Source: Acidiferrum sp963771295 (GTDB lineage Bacteria > Acidobacteriota > Terriglobia > Acidiferrales > UBA7541). From it: a stretch of DNA of 64,000 nt. Below are positions 18,945 through 28,000 of the stretch, in pieces. Each line of letters begins with the position of its first letter. The first letter of the stretch is position 1. The notes under the pieces were generated by a model, which worked only from the letters and a program-made list of their open reading frames with translations, ran no database searches and was not told the origin of the DNA. Position numbers and translations under genes: made by a program. The stretch covers positions 124,001 to 188,000 of the forward strand of contig CAVYTB010000010.1 in assembly GCA_963771295.1 (NCBI GenBank), read 5' to 3'.

Positions 18945-19036
18945 TCCCCCAGTGTTTTACAGTGTAGAAGCGAAATCTAGCATCGGCGTGCAGGCACGTC
19001 AAGTTTGCGGCTCGGTCCTGAACGCGACGATCGGCT
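18945..19036. promoter_or_regulatory. Divergent promoter region between two TPR-type genes
   Basis: About 90 bp separate the divergently read CRTAC1-like gene (minus) and the TPR gene (plus). The minus frame is closed by TAA at 18957-18959. No clear -35/-10 pair was found. Confidence 0.35.
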
Positions 19037-20353
19037 ATGATAACCTTTTCGTTGATCAGCAAGAAGGGCGAGCCACCGTTGCGTTTCTGGCGAAACAGTT
19101 TACTGGTATTCCCGGCGTTGCTTGTGGCCACAACACTGTTCGGCCAGACCGCCAGCCAGAACCAGTCTCCCCCGAAGGTGGCGCCCAACGAATCGGTGGA
19201 AGTACACCTCGGAAAAGGTTACGAGGCGCTGAAGCAGGACCGATACGACGACGCGGTGGAGCAATTTCGCGCGGCGCTGGCAATCGATCCCACGCTGGTA
19301 ATGCGAGCACGCTTCCCGTTGGCGATCGCATTGTTCGAACAGCACAAGAACACCGAAGCGCGCCACGAACTGGAAACGGTTCGGCGTGAGGCGGGCGAGC
19401 GACCGAGCATCTGCTACTACTTTGGCAGGGTGGACCTGGAAGAGCAGAACTACAAAAGCGCGGTTGTAAATTTGAACAAGGCGATTGCGAAACCGCCATT
19501 CCCCGACACCGCCTACTTTCTGGGATTTGCTTATTTGAAAGAAGGAAATGAACAGGACGCCGAAAAATGGCTGAAGGAAGCGGCGAAGCGAAACCCCGAC
19601 GACTCGCGCGCCGAATACCAGTTGGCGCTGCTATATAAAAAAGAAGGCCGCGAGGAAGAAGCCAAGCAGGCATTTTCGCGAACCAAGGAACAACGGGATC
19701 AGAGCAACAAATTGAGCCAATTGAAATGGGATTGCGCGCACGAACTGGATCGCGGCGTGACCGAGCAGGCGATCACCGTTTGCGAGCAGCTTGATAATCC
19801 CGACGATGCGGAAATGCTGGCCACGCTGGGCGTTCTTTACGGACAACACGGCGAACTGGAGAGAGCGCTGAAGCCGCTGCAGCGCGCCGCGGAATTGTCT
19901 CCGCAATCGCCGCAGATGCAATACAATCTGGCGTTCACGTACGTGCAGCTGGGACGCTTTGCGGATGCGCGCGCGCCGCTGGCCGGAGCCGTGGAGCGCT
20001 GGCCCGATCTGTTTTCCGTGAATGCGTTGTATGGGGCGGTGTTGTGGCAACTGGGTGAGGCGCAACCGGCGTACCAGGCGCTAAAACGCGCGCATCAACT
20101 GAAGGCCGAAGATTCGGGCACGGCGGATGTGCTATACACGGCGACGCTGGAATTGGCAAAAAAGTCGGAAGCGGGTGGCTCAGACGCAGAGGCGCTTGGC
20201 TATTTGAAGGAAGCCGCTGGCCTGAAGCCTGACGCGCCGGAGCCTCATCAGCTGATGCTTGCGATGTACACGCGAACAGGCCGAGCCGATCTGGCGAAGG
20301 CCGAGCAGCAGAAACTGGTTCAATTGGCGAAATCCTCGAATAACCAGCACTAA
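19037..20353 (+). CDS. Secreted TPR repeat protein
   Basis: 438 residues. The N-terminus has a basic stretch and a hydrophobic core (RFWRNSLLVFPALLVATTLFGQ), a signal peptide or anchor. Most of the rest is TPR: HLGKGYEALKQDRYDDAVEQFRAALAIDP (about 57-85), YFLGFAYLKEGNEQDAEKWLKEAAKRNPDD (about 155-185), LATLGVLYGQHGELERALKPLQRAAELSP and MQYNLAFTYVQLGRFADARAPLAGAVERWP (about 260-330), at least eight units. No catalytic domain. Transcribed away from the CRTAC1-like gene. ATG 19037 is taken as the start; no strong Shine-Dalgarno is visible. Confidence 0.85.
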   Translation: MITFSLISKKGEPPLRFWRNSLLVFPALLVATTLFGQTASQNQSPPKVAPNESVEVHLGKGYEALKQDRYDDAVEQFRAALAIDPTLVMRARFPLAIALFEQHKNTEARHELETVRREAGERPSICYYFGRVDLEEQNYKSAVVNLNKAIAKPPFPDTAYFLGFAYLKEGNEQDAEKWLKEAAKRNPDDSRAEYQLALLYKKEGREEEAKQAFSRTKEQRDQSNKLSQLKWDCAHELDRGVTEQAITVCEQLDNPDDAEMLATLGVLYGQHGELERALKPLQRAAELSPQSPQMQYNLAFTYVQLGRFADARAPLAGAVERWPDLFSVNALYGAVLWQLGEAQPAYQALKRAHQLKAEDSGTADVLYTATLELAKKSEAGGSDAEALGYLKEAAGLKPDAPEPHQLMLAMYTRTGRADLAKAEQQKLVQLAKSSNNQH

Positions 20354-20452
20354 GTCGCTGGATTGTGGTTTTTAGCGCGGTCTCTTGGGGGAGGCTCCGG
20401 TTGCATACAAAAATCGGTTGTGATGAATGCGAAAAATCACTTGAAGAGTATC

Positions 20453-20481
20453 TTGCGGCCAGCGCGTCTATTCCCTACAGT
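20453..20481 (+). promoter_or_regulatory. Candidate promoter giving a leaderless Cys leader ORF
   Basis: TTGCGG (20453-20458), a 17-bp spacer and TACAGT (20476-20481) lie just before the Cys-rich leader ORF. Only seven bases separate the -10 from ATG 20489, so transcription would begin at or beside the start codon, and there is no Shine-Dalgarno. Both hexamers are imperfect; inferred. Confidence 0.4.
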
Positions 20482-20488
20482 ACCTGAG

Positions 20489-20590
20489 ATGTCATCGAAC
20501 CCCCAATTCAGCCGGACTACCCACAACTGTTGTGCATGTTGTCTGTGTTGTGCGGATGTGTGCTCTGGCACCGGGGGACTCCTAGTCTAG
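20489..20590 (+). CDS. Cysteine-rich leader peptide of the cys operon
   Basis: 33-codon ORF, ATG 20489 to TAG 20590. Residues 13-25 read NCCACCLCCADVC: six Cys in eight residues (codons 14-21, nucleotides 20528-20551) plus Cys25. It lies 101 bp upstream of cysD and is followed by an intrinsic terminator. The block of codons for the pathway's end-product amino acid, the short length and the position are those of an attenuator leader; poly-cysteine leader ORFs controlling sulfur genes are known in mycobacteria. Ribosome stalling at scarce Cys-tRNA would be the sensor. The frame could open earlier (20363), but that longer product has no recognisable features. Confidence 0.82.
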   Translation: MSSNPQFSRTTHNCCACCLCCADVCSGTGGLLV

Positions 20591-20633
20591 AAATCGAGTT
20601 CTAGTCGAGTCGAAGCGAATCCCACCGCCAGAG
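20563..20633 (+). promoter_or_regulatory. Antiterminator pairing of the cysteine attenuator
   Basis: CTCTGGC (20563-20569), at the end of the Cys leader ORF, is perfectly complementary to GCCAGAG (20627-20633); after a 3x3 internal loop GGGG (20573-20576) pairs with TCCC (20620-20623). This helix uses the whole 5' side of the terminator stem, so the two structures exclude each other. A ribosome stalled on the Cys codons upstream would leave the first arm free and favour read-through into cysD. Confidence 0.75.
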
Positions 20634-20660
20634 GAATCTGACAGGTGGGTTTTTTGTTTT
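20621..20660 (+). terminator. Attenuator terminator upstream of cysD
   Basis: CCCACC (20621-20626) pairs with GGTGGG (20644-20649). Inside it, CAGA (20629-20632) pairs with TCTG (20637-20640) closing a GGAA tetraloop. Six T follow at once (20650-20655), then G and TTTT. A textbook intrinsic terminator 32 bp before the cysD start. Confidence 0.88.
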
Positions 20661-20691
20661 TGGACACATTTGCGGGGAGAAAAAGGCGGGC

Positions 20692-21669
20692 ATGACACAA
20701 GTAACGATTGCTTATGATTCCGGCTCGCAGGCGCTAACGCGCGGGATTGAGGCAGCTCCCGTAGTGCCGAGAAGGAAGCTGACGCACCTTCAGGCGCTCG
20801 AGGCGGAGAGCATTTACATTCTGCGCGAGGCGGTAGCCGAGTTCGCCCATCCGGTGATGCTCTATTCCATCGGCAAAGATTCTTCGGTGATGTTGCGTTT
20901 GGCACAGAAAGCTTTCTATCCCGGCAAGATTCCCTTCCCTCTTTTGCACATCGATACCAGCTACAAATTTCCCGAGATGATCGAGTTTCGCGACCGCTAT
21001 CCCAAAGAGATTGGAGCGGAGCTGATCGTTCATCAGAACGGCGACGCGCTGGAAAAAGGCGCGAATCCGTTTGTGCTGGGCACGCAGAAGTGCTGCGGGC
21101 TGCTGAAAACGAAGTCGCTGCTGGATGCACTGCAGGCCGGCGGGTTCGATGCGGCCTTCGGCGGAGCACGCCGCGACGAAGAGAAGTCGCGAGCCAAGGA
21201 ACGCATCTATTCGTTCCGTGACCCTCAGGGACAGTGGGATCCGAAAAATCAGCGGCCGGAACTTTGGAACAACTTCAATTCACGCATCGACAAAGGCGAA
21301 AGCATCCGCGTGTTCCCCCTCTCGAACTGGACGGAACTCGATGTTTGGCTGTACATCCACGTGGAGCAAATTCCCATTGTCCCGCTGTACTACGCCGCGG
21401 AGCGTGAAGTGGTAGAGCGAAACGGATCCATCGTGCTGGTGTATCCCAATGATCGGCTGCTACCGGGCGAGAAGACAAGCCGCGTGAAGTGCCGCATGAG
21501 GTCGCTCGGGTGCGTACCGTGCACCGGAGCAATTCGTTCGGAAGCCGACAGTGTTCCTCAAATTATCGCGGAAATGTTGTCGTTTCGCAGGTCGGAGCGC
21601 GAGAACCGCGCCATCGATCACGACGAAGAGGGGTCGATGGAAATGAAAAAGCGCGAGGGATATTTCTGA
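20692..21669 (+). CDS. cysD: Sulfate adenylyltransferase subunit 2 (ATP sulfurylase, PP-loop)
   Basis: 325 residues. Makes adenylylsulfate (APS) from sulfate and ATP, driven by GTP hydrolysis in CysN. Features: LTHLQALEAESIYILREAVAEF near the N-terminus, the PP-loop YSIGKDSSVMLRLA (about residues 59-72), HIDTSYKFPEMIEFRDRY, AFGGARRDEEKSRAKERIYSFRD, SNWTELDVWLYI and the C-terminal CRMRSLGCVPCTGAI. Length and motifs are standard. It is the first enzyme gene after the Cys-leader attenuator; its TGA overlaps the cysN ATG by one base. Confidence 0.96.
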   Translation: MTQVTIAYDSGSQALTRGIEAAPVVPRRKLTHLQALEAESIYILREAVAEFAHPVMLYSIGKDSSVMLRLAQKAFYPGKIPFPLLHIDTSYKFPEMIEFRDRYPKEIGAELIVHQNGDALEKGANPFVLGTQKCCGLLKTKSLLDALQAGGFDAAFGGARRDEEKSRAKERIYSFRDPQGQWDPKNQRPELWNNFNSRIDKGESIRVFPLSNWTELDVWLYIHVEQIPIVPLYYAAEREVVERNGSIVLVYPNDRLLPGEKTSRVKCRMRSLGCVPCTGAIRSEADSVPQIIAEMLSFRRSERENRAIDHDEEGSMEMKKREGYF

Positions 21670-23441
21670 TGCTGGCTACGGCGCACCCGGAACTATTCGA
21701 GAGCCTGGACGGCTTTCTGGAACAAAATCTGGGGAAGGAGTTGCTTCGTTTCACGACCGCCGGAAGCGTCGATGACGGCAAATCCACGCTGATCGGAAGG
21801 CTGCTGCACGAATCGGCCGCGGTGTACGAAGACCAGCTTGCTGCAATCAAAAAGAGCCGGCTCAATCGATCTACCGGTCCCATCGATTTTTCGCTGCTGA
21901 CCGACGGATTGCGCGCTGAACGCGAACAAGGGATTACCATCGACGTCGCCTACCGCTATTTCAGCACCGCCAAGCGAAAGTTCATCATCGCCGATACGCC
22001 GGGACACGAACAATACACGCGAAACATGGCCACCGGAGCGTCGACAGCCGATCTGGCCGTCATTCTTGTCGATGCAACGAAGGGGCTGCTGCCGCAGACA
22101 CGACGGCACACGTACATCGCTTCGCTGCTGGGAATACCTAACGTGCTCGCGGCGATTAACAAGATGGACCTTGTTGATTACCAGGAAACCGTCTTTCGTC
22201 AGTTGGAACAAGACTTTGCGGCGCTGGCGCATCACCTGAAGATTCCGTTTGTGCAATGCGTGCCGGCAAGCGCGCTGGAAGGCGACAACCTTGTTGCGCA
22301 CAGCCAAAAAACGCCTTGGTATTTCGGACCGACCTTGTTGGAGCATCTGGAGACCGTGCCGCTCCGCAATGATCACGGGTCGGATGTCCTGCGATTCCCG
22401 GTGCAATCGGTGATTCGTCCGGATAGAAACTTTCGCGGGTTCGCGGGGCGGGTGGCAAGCGGAATAATTCGCCGGGGCGACGCCGTACATGCACTGCCAT
22501 CGGGGCAACAAACGCGGGTTCAAGCGATCGTCAGCTATGACGGGGACTTGGACGAGGCAATTCCGTCGCAGTCGGTAGTGTTGAAGCTTGAGCGCGAAAT
22601 CGACTTGAGCCGCGGCGACATGTTGGTCTCGCCTGTGAATCCGCCGCAAGTATCGAAACGCTTTGCGGCGATGGTGGTGTGGCTGAATGCAGAGCCAATG
22701 CGGCTGAATCAAGCGTACCTGCTGAAGCATGCGGGCCGGCAAGTGAAGGCAAAAGCAACGCGCATCCGCTTCCGAGTTGATGTGAATAGTTTGAGCGAGC
22801 ATCCAGCAAGCGAACTGGAGATGAACGGAATCGCGGACGTGGAATTCGAAGCCAGCGTTCCGCTGTTTTTCGACTCCTACGCTCGGAACCGAACCACCGG
22901 CAGTTTCATCCTGATCGATGCAATCTCCAACGCGACGGTGGGAGCGGCGATGATCCGCGAAGACCTGTCGCGGAGCGAGGGCAGCAAGTCCTTGGCGCCT
23001 CATCTTTCCGAGGGAGCGGCGGGAGCTGGGAGAGTTACGCTCGAGGAACGGCAGCAACGGCATGGACATCGTTCTGCGATTTTCTCGGTCGTTGGCAATC
23101 ACGAATTGGCTGAACAATTGGAGCGATCGCTGTTTGAAAGGGGATTTCACGCGGTCCTGGTAAATGATGAAGAACTATCTTCTACTTCACTGCCCAGGGT
23201 AATTTCGGCGCTTCGGGGAACAGGAGCAGTCGTGATTCACTCCAGCACAACCACATCAACGGGGCAACGTGCTGCGCTTGGCGAAGCTGCACGCGAATTC
23301 TGGTACGACATTGACGCGAATGATCAGAATCACAACGCTGGCGAAGCGCTGAAGCGGGCGCTTAGCATTGCAGAGAAATTGCGAATCGACGTCGCGGCTA
23401 GTGATAAAGGAAAGGCGGCTGGAGATGCATTCACTGATTGA
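21669..23441 (+). CDS. cysN: Sulfate adenylyltransferase subunit 1 (GTPase) with degenerate APS-kinase tail
   Basis: 590 residues from ATG 21669, one base into the cysD stop. The GTPase part is intact: P-loop GSVDDGKS (32-39), DTPGHEQ (109-115), NKMD (164-167), GITIDVAYRYF switch, then EF-Tu-like beta-barrels to about 440. From about residue 455 a 135-residue tail resembles CysC, the APS kinase often fused here: VTLEERQQRHGHRSAIFSVVG, LERSLFERGFHAVLVNDEEL. The Walker A GxxGxGKST is gone (VVGNHELAEQ) and the tail is shorter than CysC. A decayed, presumably non-catalytic kinase domain is inferred. Overlaps cysH by 17 bp. Confidence 0.93.
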   Translation: MLATAHPELFESLDGFLEQNLGKELLRFTTAGSVDDGKSTLIGRLLHESAAVYEDQLAAIKKSRLNRSTGPIDFSLLTDGLRAEREQGITIDVAYRYFSTAKRKFIIADTPGHEQYTRNMATGASTADLAVILVDATKGLLPQTRRHTYIASLLGIPNVLAAINKMDLVDYQETVFRQLEQDFAALAHHLKIPFVQCVPASALEGDNLVAHSQKTPWYFGPTLLEHLETVPLRNDHGSDVLRFPVQSVIRPDRNFRGFAGRVASGIIRRGDAVHALPSGQQTRVQAIVSYDGDLDEAIPSQSVVLKLEREIDLSRGDMLVSPVNPPQVSKRFAAMVVWLNAEPMRLNQAYLLKHAGRQVKAKATRIRFRVDVNSLSEHPASELEMNGIADVEFEASVPLFFDSYARNRTTGSFILIDAISNATVGAAMIREDLSRSEGSKSLAPHLSEGAAGAGRVTLEERQQRHGHRSAIFSVVGNHELAEQLERSLFERGFHAVLVNDEELSSTSLPRVISALRGTGAVVIHSSTTTSTGQRAALGEAAREFWYDIDANDQNHNAGEALKRALSIAEKLRIDVAASDKGKAAGDAFTD

Positions 23442-24123
23442 CGTGGAAAGCCTTGAGAATGGCAGCGCATCCGACGTTGTGGAATCCGTGCTGGCGAATA
23501 TCACCGCGTCGCGCGCCTGTATTACTTGCAGCTTTCAAGCCGAAGACATCGTCGTTCTCGATTTGCTGCGCCAGCGTCTTCCCAACATTCCGGTGCTGTT
23601 TCTGGAGACGGGCTACCATTTCGCGGAGACTTACCAATTTCGCGACAAACTGGCGAAAGAATGGCAATTGAATCTGGTGAATGTGGTCCCACGAGAAACG
23701 GTTGCGCAGCAGGAAGCCGAACTGGGCATCTTGTACCGCATGGAGCCGACAAAATGCTGCCAACTTCGCAAGGTGGATCCGTTGCTGGAAGCTTTGGAGT
23801 CATTTGAGATTTGGTTCACGGGGCTGCGGCGAGAACAATCTCCGACACGGAAAAATCTGAAGAAGGTGGAGCAGCATCGCCTGCCGGTTGGCAAAACACT
23901 TTTGAAAGTGAGTCCGCTGGCGGATTGGACGTGGAGACAAGTGTGGGAATACACGGGCGGGAAGGGCCTGAGCTACTTGCCGCAATATGACCAAGGCTAT
24001 CTGAGCATCGGCTGCCAGCCTTGCACCGCGATTCCTGATGATCCGCGTAACCCGCGTTCGGGCCGTTGGAGCGGCAAAAAACTGGAGTGCGGCATCCACA
24101 CGTTTTCGGAGCGCTCGCAATGA
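23425..24123 (+). CDS. cysH: Adenylylsulfate (APS) reductase, thioredoxin-dependent
   Basis: 232 residues from ATG 23425, preceded by a purine-rich stretch inside the end of cysN; the open frame extends back to 23368. PAPS/APS reductase fold: TCSFQAEDIVVLDLL, FLETGYHFAETYQFRD, GLRREQSPTR, PLADWTWRQVWEY. It has the two cysteine pairs that bind the [4Fe-4S] cluster of APS reductases, Cys111-Cys112 (KCCQLRKV) and Cys197-Cys200 (GCQPC), and the catalytic Cys222 in ECGIH. It should thus reduce APS directly to sulfite without PAPS, which fits the loss of the APS kinase in CysN. Its stop overlaps the permease start. Confidence 0.94.
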   Translation: MHSLIDVESLENGSASDVVESVLANITASRACITCSFQAEDIVVLDLLRQRLPNIPVLFLETGYHFAETYQFRDKLAKEWQLNLVNVVPRETVAQQEAELGILYRMEPTKCCQLRKVDPLLEALESFEIWFTGLRREQSPTRKNLKKVEQHRLPVGKTLLKVSPLADWTWRQVWEYTGGKGLSYLPQYDQGYLSIGCQPCTAIPDDPRNPRSGRWSGKKLECGIHTFSERSQ

Positions 24124-24935
24124 TGCACCTGGTGCTGGGATTTGTCATCGCGGTGGCTGTGGGGCTTACCGGTATCGGCGGCGGCAGCTTCACCGTTCCC
24201 GCGCTGCTGTTGATTGTCGGGCTGCCCGCGGGCGAGGCGGTGGGGACGGCTTTTGTTTTCGCGGGAGTGTTGCGGCTGGTGGCCGCGCCGTTTTACGTTT
24301 TCTCGCGGCACGTACATTCGCGCTATTTCCGGCTGTTGCTTACCGGCGCAGTTCCGGGCCTGGTGCTGGGAATGTATGCGTTGCAAGTGCTGGCGAAAAA
24401 CGAGAGCAGCCCGGCGGTGATCATCATTCTCGGAGTGTTGCTTGCGGTTTCTTCCAGCGTGACGTTCGTGCCGCGAGTGCAAAACCCGAGCTTTGTCGGC
24501 AGAAACTCCCAATGGCTGCCGTGGCTGGCATTCCCCATCGGCGTCGAATCTGGCTTCTCGTCCGCGGGTGCGGGCGCGCTGGGCACGGTGCTGCTGTTGA
24601 ACTACTCGGAAATGGCGCCGGCGCAGGTTGTGGGCACGGACCTGGTATTCGGACTGGTACTCGCGCTGATTGGCAGCGCCGTGCATTGGAGTTTTGGATC
24701 CATCAGCACGACGATCCTGCTGCAGTTTCTGGCCGGAGGTATTCCCGGCGTGTTGCTGGGCTGCCTGCTGGCGAAGAAAGTGCCTGCGCAGAAATTGAAA
24801 GCGGTTGTAGCGCTAATCGCCATTTGCGCCGGGCTGCAGCTGGTTTGGTCAGGCGTGCGTTCGCTAGGCGCCAAGAATTCCGGTGGTGGCACGGTTCGAT
24901 TGGCCGCCGGTACGCCCGGGGCGGTGCGACCATGA
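24120..24935 (+). CDS. TSUP/TauE-SafE family membrane permease
   Basis: 271 residues beginning at the ATGATG that overlaps the cysH stop (24120-24125). About eight hydrophobic segments; family signatures are VGLTGIGGGSFTVPALLLIVGLP near the N-terminus, the repeated-half motif ESGFSSAGAGALGTVLLLNYSEM, and GGIPGVLLGCLLAKKVP. TSUP proteins move sulfate, sulfite, sulfonates or related anions. Coupling to cysH suggests sulfate or sulfite transport, but direction and substrate cannot be read from sequence. Its TGA overlaps the ATG of a second Cys-rich leader ORF. Confidence 0.9.
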   Translation: MMHLVLGFVIAVAVGLTGIGGGSFTVPALLLIVGLPAGEAVGTAFVFAGVLRLVAAPFYVFSRHVHSRYFRLLLTGAVPGLVLGMYALQVLAKNESSPAVIIILGVLLAVSSSVTFVPRVQNPSFVGRNSQWLPWLAFPIGVESGFSSAGAGALGTVLLLNYSEMAPAQVVGTDLVFGLVLALIGSAVHWSFGSISTTILLQFLAGGIPGVLLGCLLAKKVPAQKLKAVVALIAICAGLQLVWSGVRSLGAKNSGGGTVRLAAGTPGAVRP

Positions 24936-24985
24936 ATCCTCTTCTCGCTCGTCGCAATGCTTGTTGTTGTCTCCTCTGTTGTTGA
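24932..24985 (+). CDS. Second cysteine-rich leader peptide, upstream of a TonB receptor
   Basis: 17-codon ORF, ATG 24932 to TGA 24985, starting on the stop of the permease gene (ATGA). The C-terminus reads NACCCLLCC: five Cys in the last seven codons (24962-24982), placing a stalled ribosome 95 nt before the receptor start. It has no sequence relation to the first leader apart from the Cys run. Too short for normal gene finders. Two independent Cys-rich micro-ORFs bracketing a sulfur operon argue against chance. Confidence 0.72.
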   Translation: MNPLLARRNACCCLLCC

Positions 24986-25072
24986 CTTCGCGTCGCGGCG
25001 GTTTCACACAACACTTCGTTTCGCACAACAAAACCTGACCTGATCGAGCGCTGCGCGCAGATCTCAAGGAGA
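24970..25072 (+). promoter_or_regulatory. Candidate anti-Shine-Dalgarno switch of the second Cys leader
   Basis: TCTCCT (24970-24975) lies among the Cys codons of the second leader and is complementary to AGGAGA (25067-25072), the ribosome site of the TonB receptor. A stalled ribosome would cover TCTCCT and expose the ribosome site. No T-run terminator is present in the 93-bp spacer. Six base pairs is modest; inference. Confidence 0.42.
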
Positions 25073-25078
25073 ACTGTA

Positions 25079-28000
25079 ATGAGTTTAGGTAACACAGCTG
25101 TTTCGCGATTCAAACGAGTGGCGTCGGGATCAATATTCTTTGCGTTTCTCGCTGCCTTTGCTTCGCTACCGGCCCGCGCACAGACCGACGCATCGCTCAG
25201 CGGAATTGTGCACGACTCGACGGGAGCGGGGATCCAGGGAGCCACGATCAGCATCAAGAATCTGGAAACCGGCACGCAGCGCGACATCCAGACAGACAGC
25301 GAGGGGCGATACCATGCGCCTTCGCTCGCCGTCGGCCGCTACGAACTGACGGCAGACAAGACTGGTTTCCGCACAGAGCACCGGACCGGAATCACGCTGG
25401 TAGTAGGCCAGCAAGCCGAAATCGACCTCACGCTGCAGGTGGGGAACGTTCACCAGACAGTTGAAGTTTCCTCGGAACCTGCGCTAGTGGTGGTAACAAC
25501 GGAGGATACTTCCGGACTGGTCGGCGAGCGCCAGGTGAAAGAGTTGCCGTTGAATGGACGCAGCTACGATCAACTGCTGACGCTGAATCCCGGAATCGTG
25601 AACTACACGTCGCAACGGGCTGGCGGCATAGGAACGTCGAACTCCGTTGTGGGAAACATGTTCGCCGCTTCGGGCCACCGCCCGCAGGAGAACCTCTTCC
25701 TGCTTAACGGAGTCGAATTCACCAGCGCGTCGGAAATCAACAACACGCCCGGCGGCGCCAGTGGACAGCTTCTGGGAGTGGATGCGGTGCGCGAGTTTGA
25801 AGTGGTGAAAGATACTTACGGCGCCGAATATGGCAAGCGTCCCGGCGCGCAAGTCAGCATCATAACCGCGAGCGGAACGAACCAGCTGCACGGGACGGTG
25901 TACGAGTTCGCGCGCAACAGCGCTTTGGACGCGCGCAACTTTTTCGACCAGGGCAGCATTCCCGACTTCCAGCGGAATGTGTTCGGCGGTTCGCTGGGAG
26001 GACCCATCAAGAAGGACAAGATTTTTATTTTTGGCAATTACGAAGGGTTCCGCCAGAACCTGGGACTCAGCGACGTGACGCTGGTGCCCGACGATGCGTC
26101 CCGAGCCAGCGCGGTTGCGAGCGTCCAACCGCTGCTGGCGTTGTGGCCGGTGGCGAATGGGCAGGAAATCCTTACGTCGACGGGCGACCCGAGTGGAATC
26201 GCAAAAGCGTTCAGCAATCCCACGCAGAGCATTCGCGAGGATTTTGGAACCTCGCGCTACGACCAGACTTTTTCCAACGCCGATTCGTTCTCGGGAGTTT
26301 ATACCGCGGACGATAGCGAAGCCCACACTCCCACCAGCAATCCGTTTACCCTAGTAGACATTTCCTTGCGCGAACAAGTGGCCAGCCTGAGCGAAACGCA
26401 CATTTTTTCGTCCAGCCTGCTCAATAAAGCTACTTTTGGATATTCCCGCGGGGCCTTCTACTTTAACAGCGGCACCACAACGGATCTGCCCGGCTGGATC
26501 CACGATGGCCAGCCCGTGGGCGCCGTCGTGGTCGGCGGCGGCACTACACTCAACGGCGCTTCGCAGATCACTAACGGCGGAACGAATGCCGGCAGCAATC
26601 TGACGGCGGTGCGTAACCTGTTCACCATTTCCGATCAGTTGACCTACACGCACGGGCGGCATGTGTTCAGCTTTGGCGGACTGGTGCAGTGGATCCAAGC
26701 GAATGACAGCCTGGTGCAAGATCAGTACGGCCAGATTTCGTTCACCAACTTGCAGACATTCCTCCAGGGCAGAGTGAGTACGTACACCTATGCGCCGACG
26801 TATACGCCGCTGTCGTGGCGATCGACGCAGGGCGGCTTCTTCGTGGAAGATGCGATCAAGGTGAATTCATCACTGGAGTTGCGGTTCGGCTTTCGAGGCG
26901 AATCGACGAATGGCTGGAACGAGGCTCAGGGCCGCGCGTCGAATTACGCGTTCGACTCGCAGGGCGTGATCGTGACGAATCCGGTTGTGAGCGGCTCAGC
27001 ACTCGCCATCGATAACGCCAAATTTCTGCCTGCGCCGCGAGTGGCGGTTGCCTGGTCTCCGTTCTCGTCAAAGAAGACCGTGGTGAGAGCCGGTTTTGGC
27101 TTGTACTACGGACTGCTGGATAACTTGAGCTACCGATTGGATCAGAATGGTCCGTACAATTCCGTGTTTGCGGTGAAAAACATCGCGTTTTCCAGCATCG
27201 CACCAGGCACGGCTTATGCCGGCTCGAAAGTCGTCCCCAGCGGCGTGCAACCAAACTTACAGACTCCGACGGTGGAATCGTGGAGCTTGAAAGTTGAACA
27301 GCAGCTTTCGCCGAACACATCCGTCAGCGTGGGATACTCCGGGTCGCACGGTTACCACGAACTGCTTTCGTTGGATGCGAATTTGCCCGCCGCGACCATC
27401 TGCCCGGCAATTCCGTGCCCCGCGGGATACCCGAATGGAGCGTTCTACTACCCATCGGGAGCGGCACTGGCGAACAATGCGGTCTGGAACACGACACATT
27501 GGTTCTCGGAAGGGATCAGCTCGTACAACGGGCTTGAGGTGGACGTGAATCGCCGCTTCTCGCATGGCTTGCAGTTCCGCGGCGTGTATACCTTTTCTAA
27601 GACGCTCGACGATGGCGACAACATGAATACCAGCGTGGCCACAAATTCACCGGCGTTTGTGGCGAATCCGCTGCGCCCGAAAGCGGATTATGGCCGCGCC
27701 TCATTTGACGTCAGAAACTCCGCGGTTCTGCAGGCCACATATGATCTTCCGTTTGGACGAGGGGAACGGCTGGTGGATCGACTCGTCAGAGACTGGCAAG
27801 CCAGCGCCATCGTGACGCTGCAATCGGGACTGCCGTTCACGCCGCAATTGTCGTACAACCCATCGAATGACGGCGACACGCGCAATCCCGTAAGGCCGTC
27901 GTGGAACCCGAATTTTACCGGTCCGGTAATCCGGGGCGGACCAGACGCCTATTTCAATCCGCTGGCGTTCATCCAACCGCTTGCGGGTACCTATGGCAAT

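Noticed and set aside
20363..20590. 75-codon protein instead of a 33-codon leader at the Cys-rich ORF
   Set aside because: The extra N-terminal part has no features, and the candidate promoter lies inside it; ATG 20489 fits better.
21693..23150. 485-codon minus-strand open frame opposite cysN
   Set aside because: Antisense shadow; cysN has all GTPase motifs on the plus strand.
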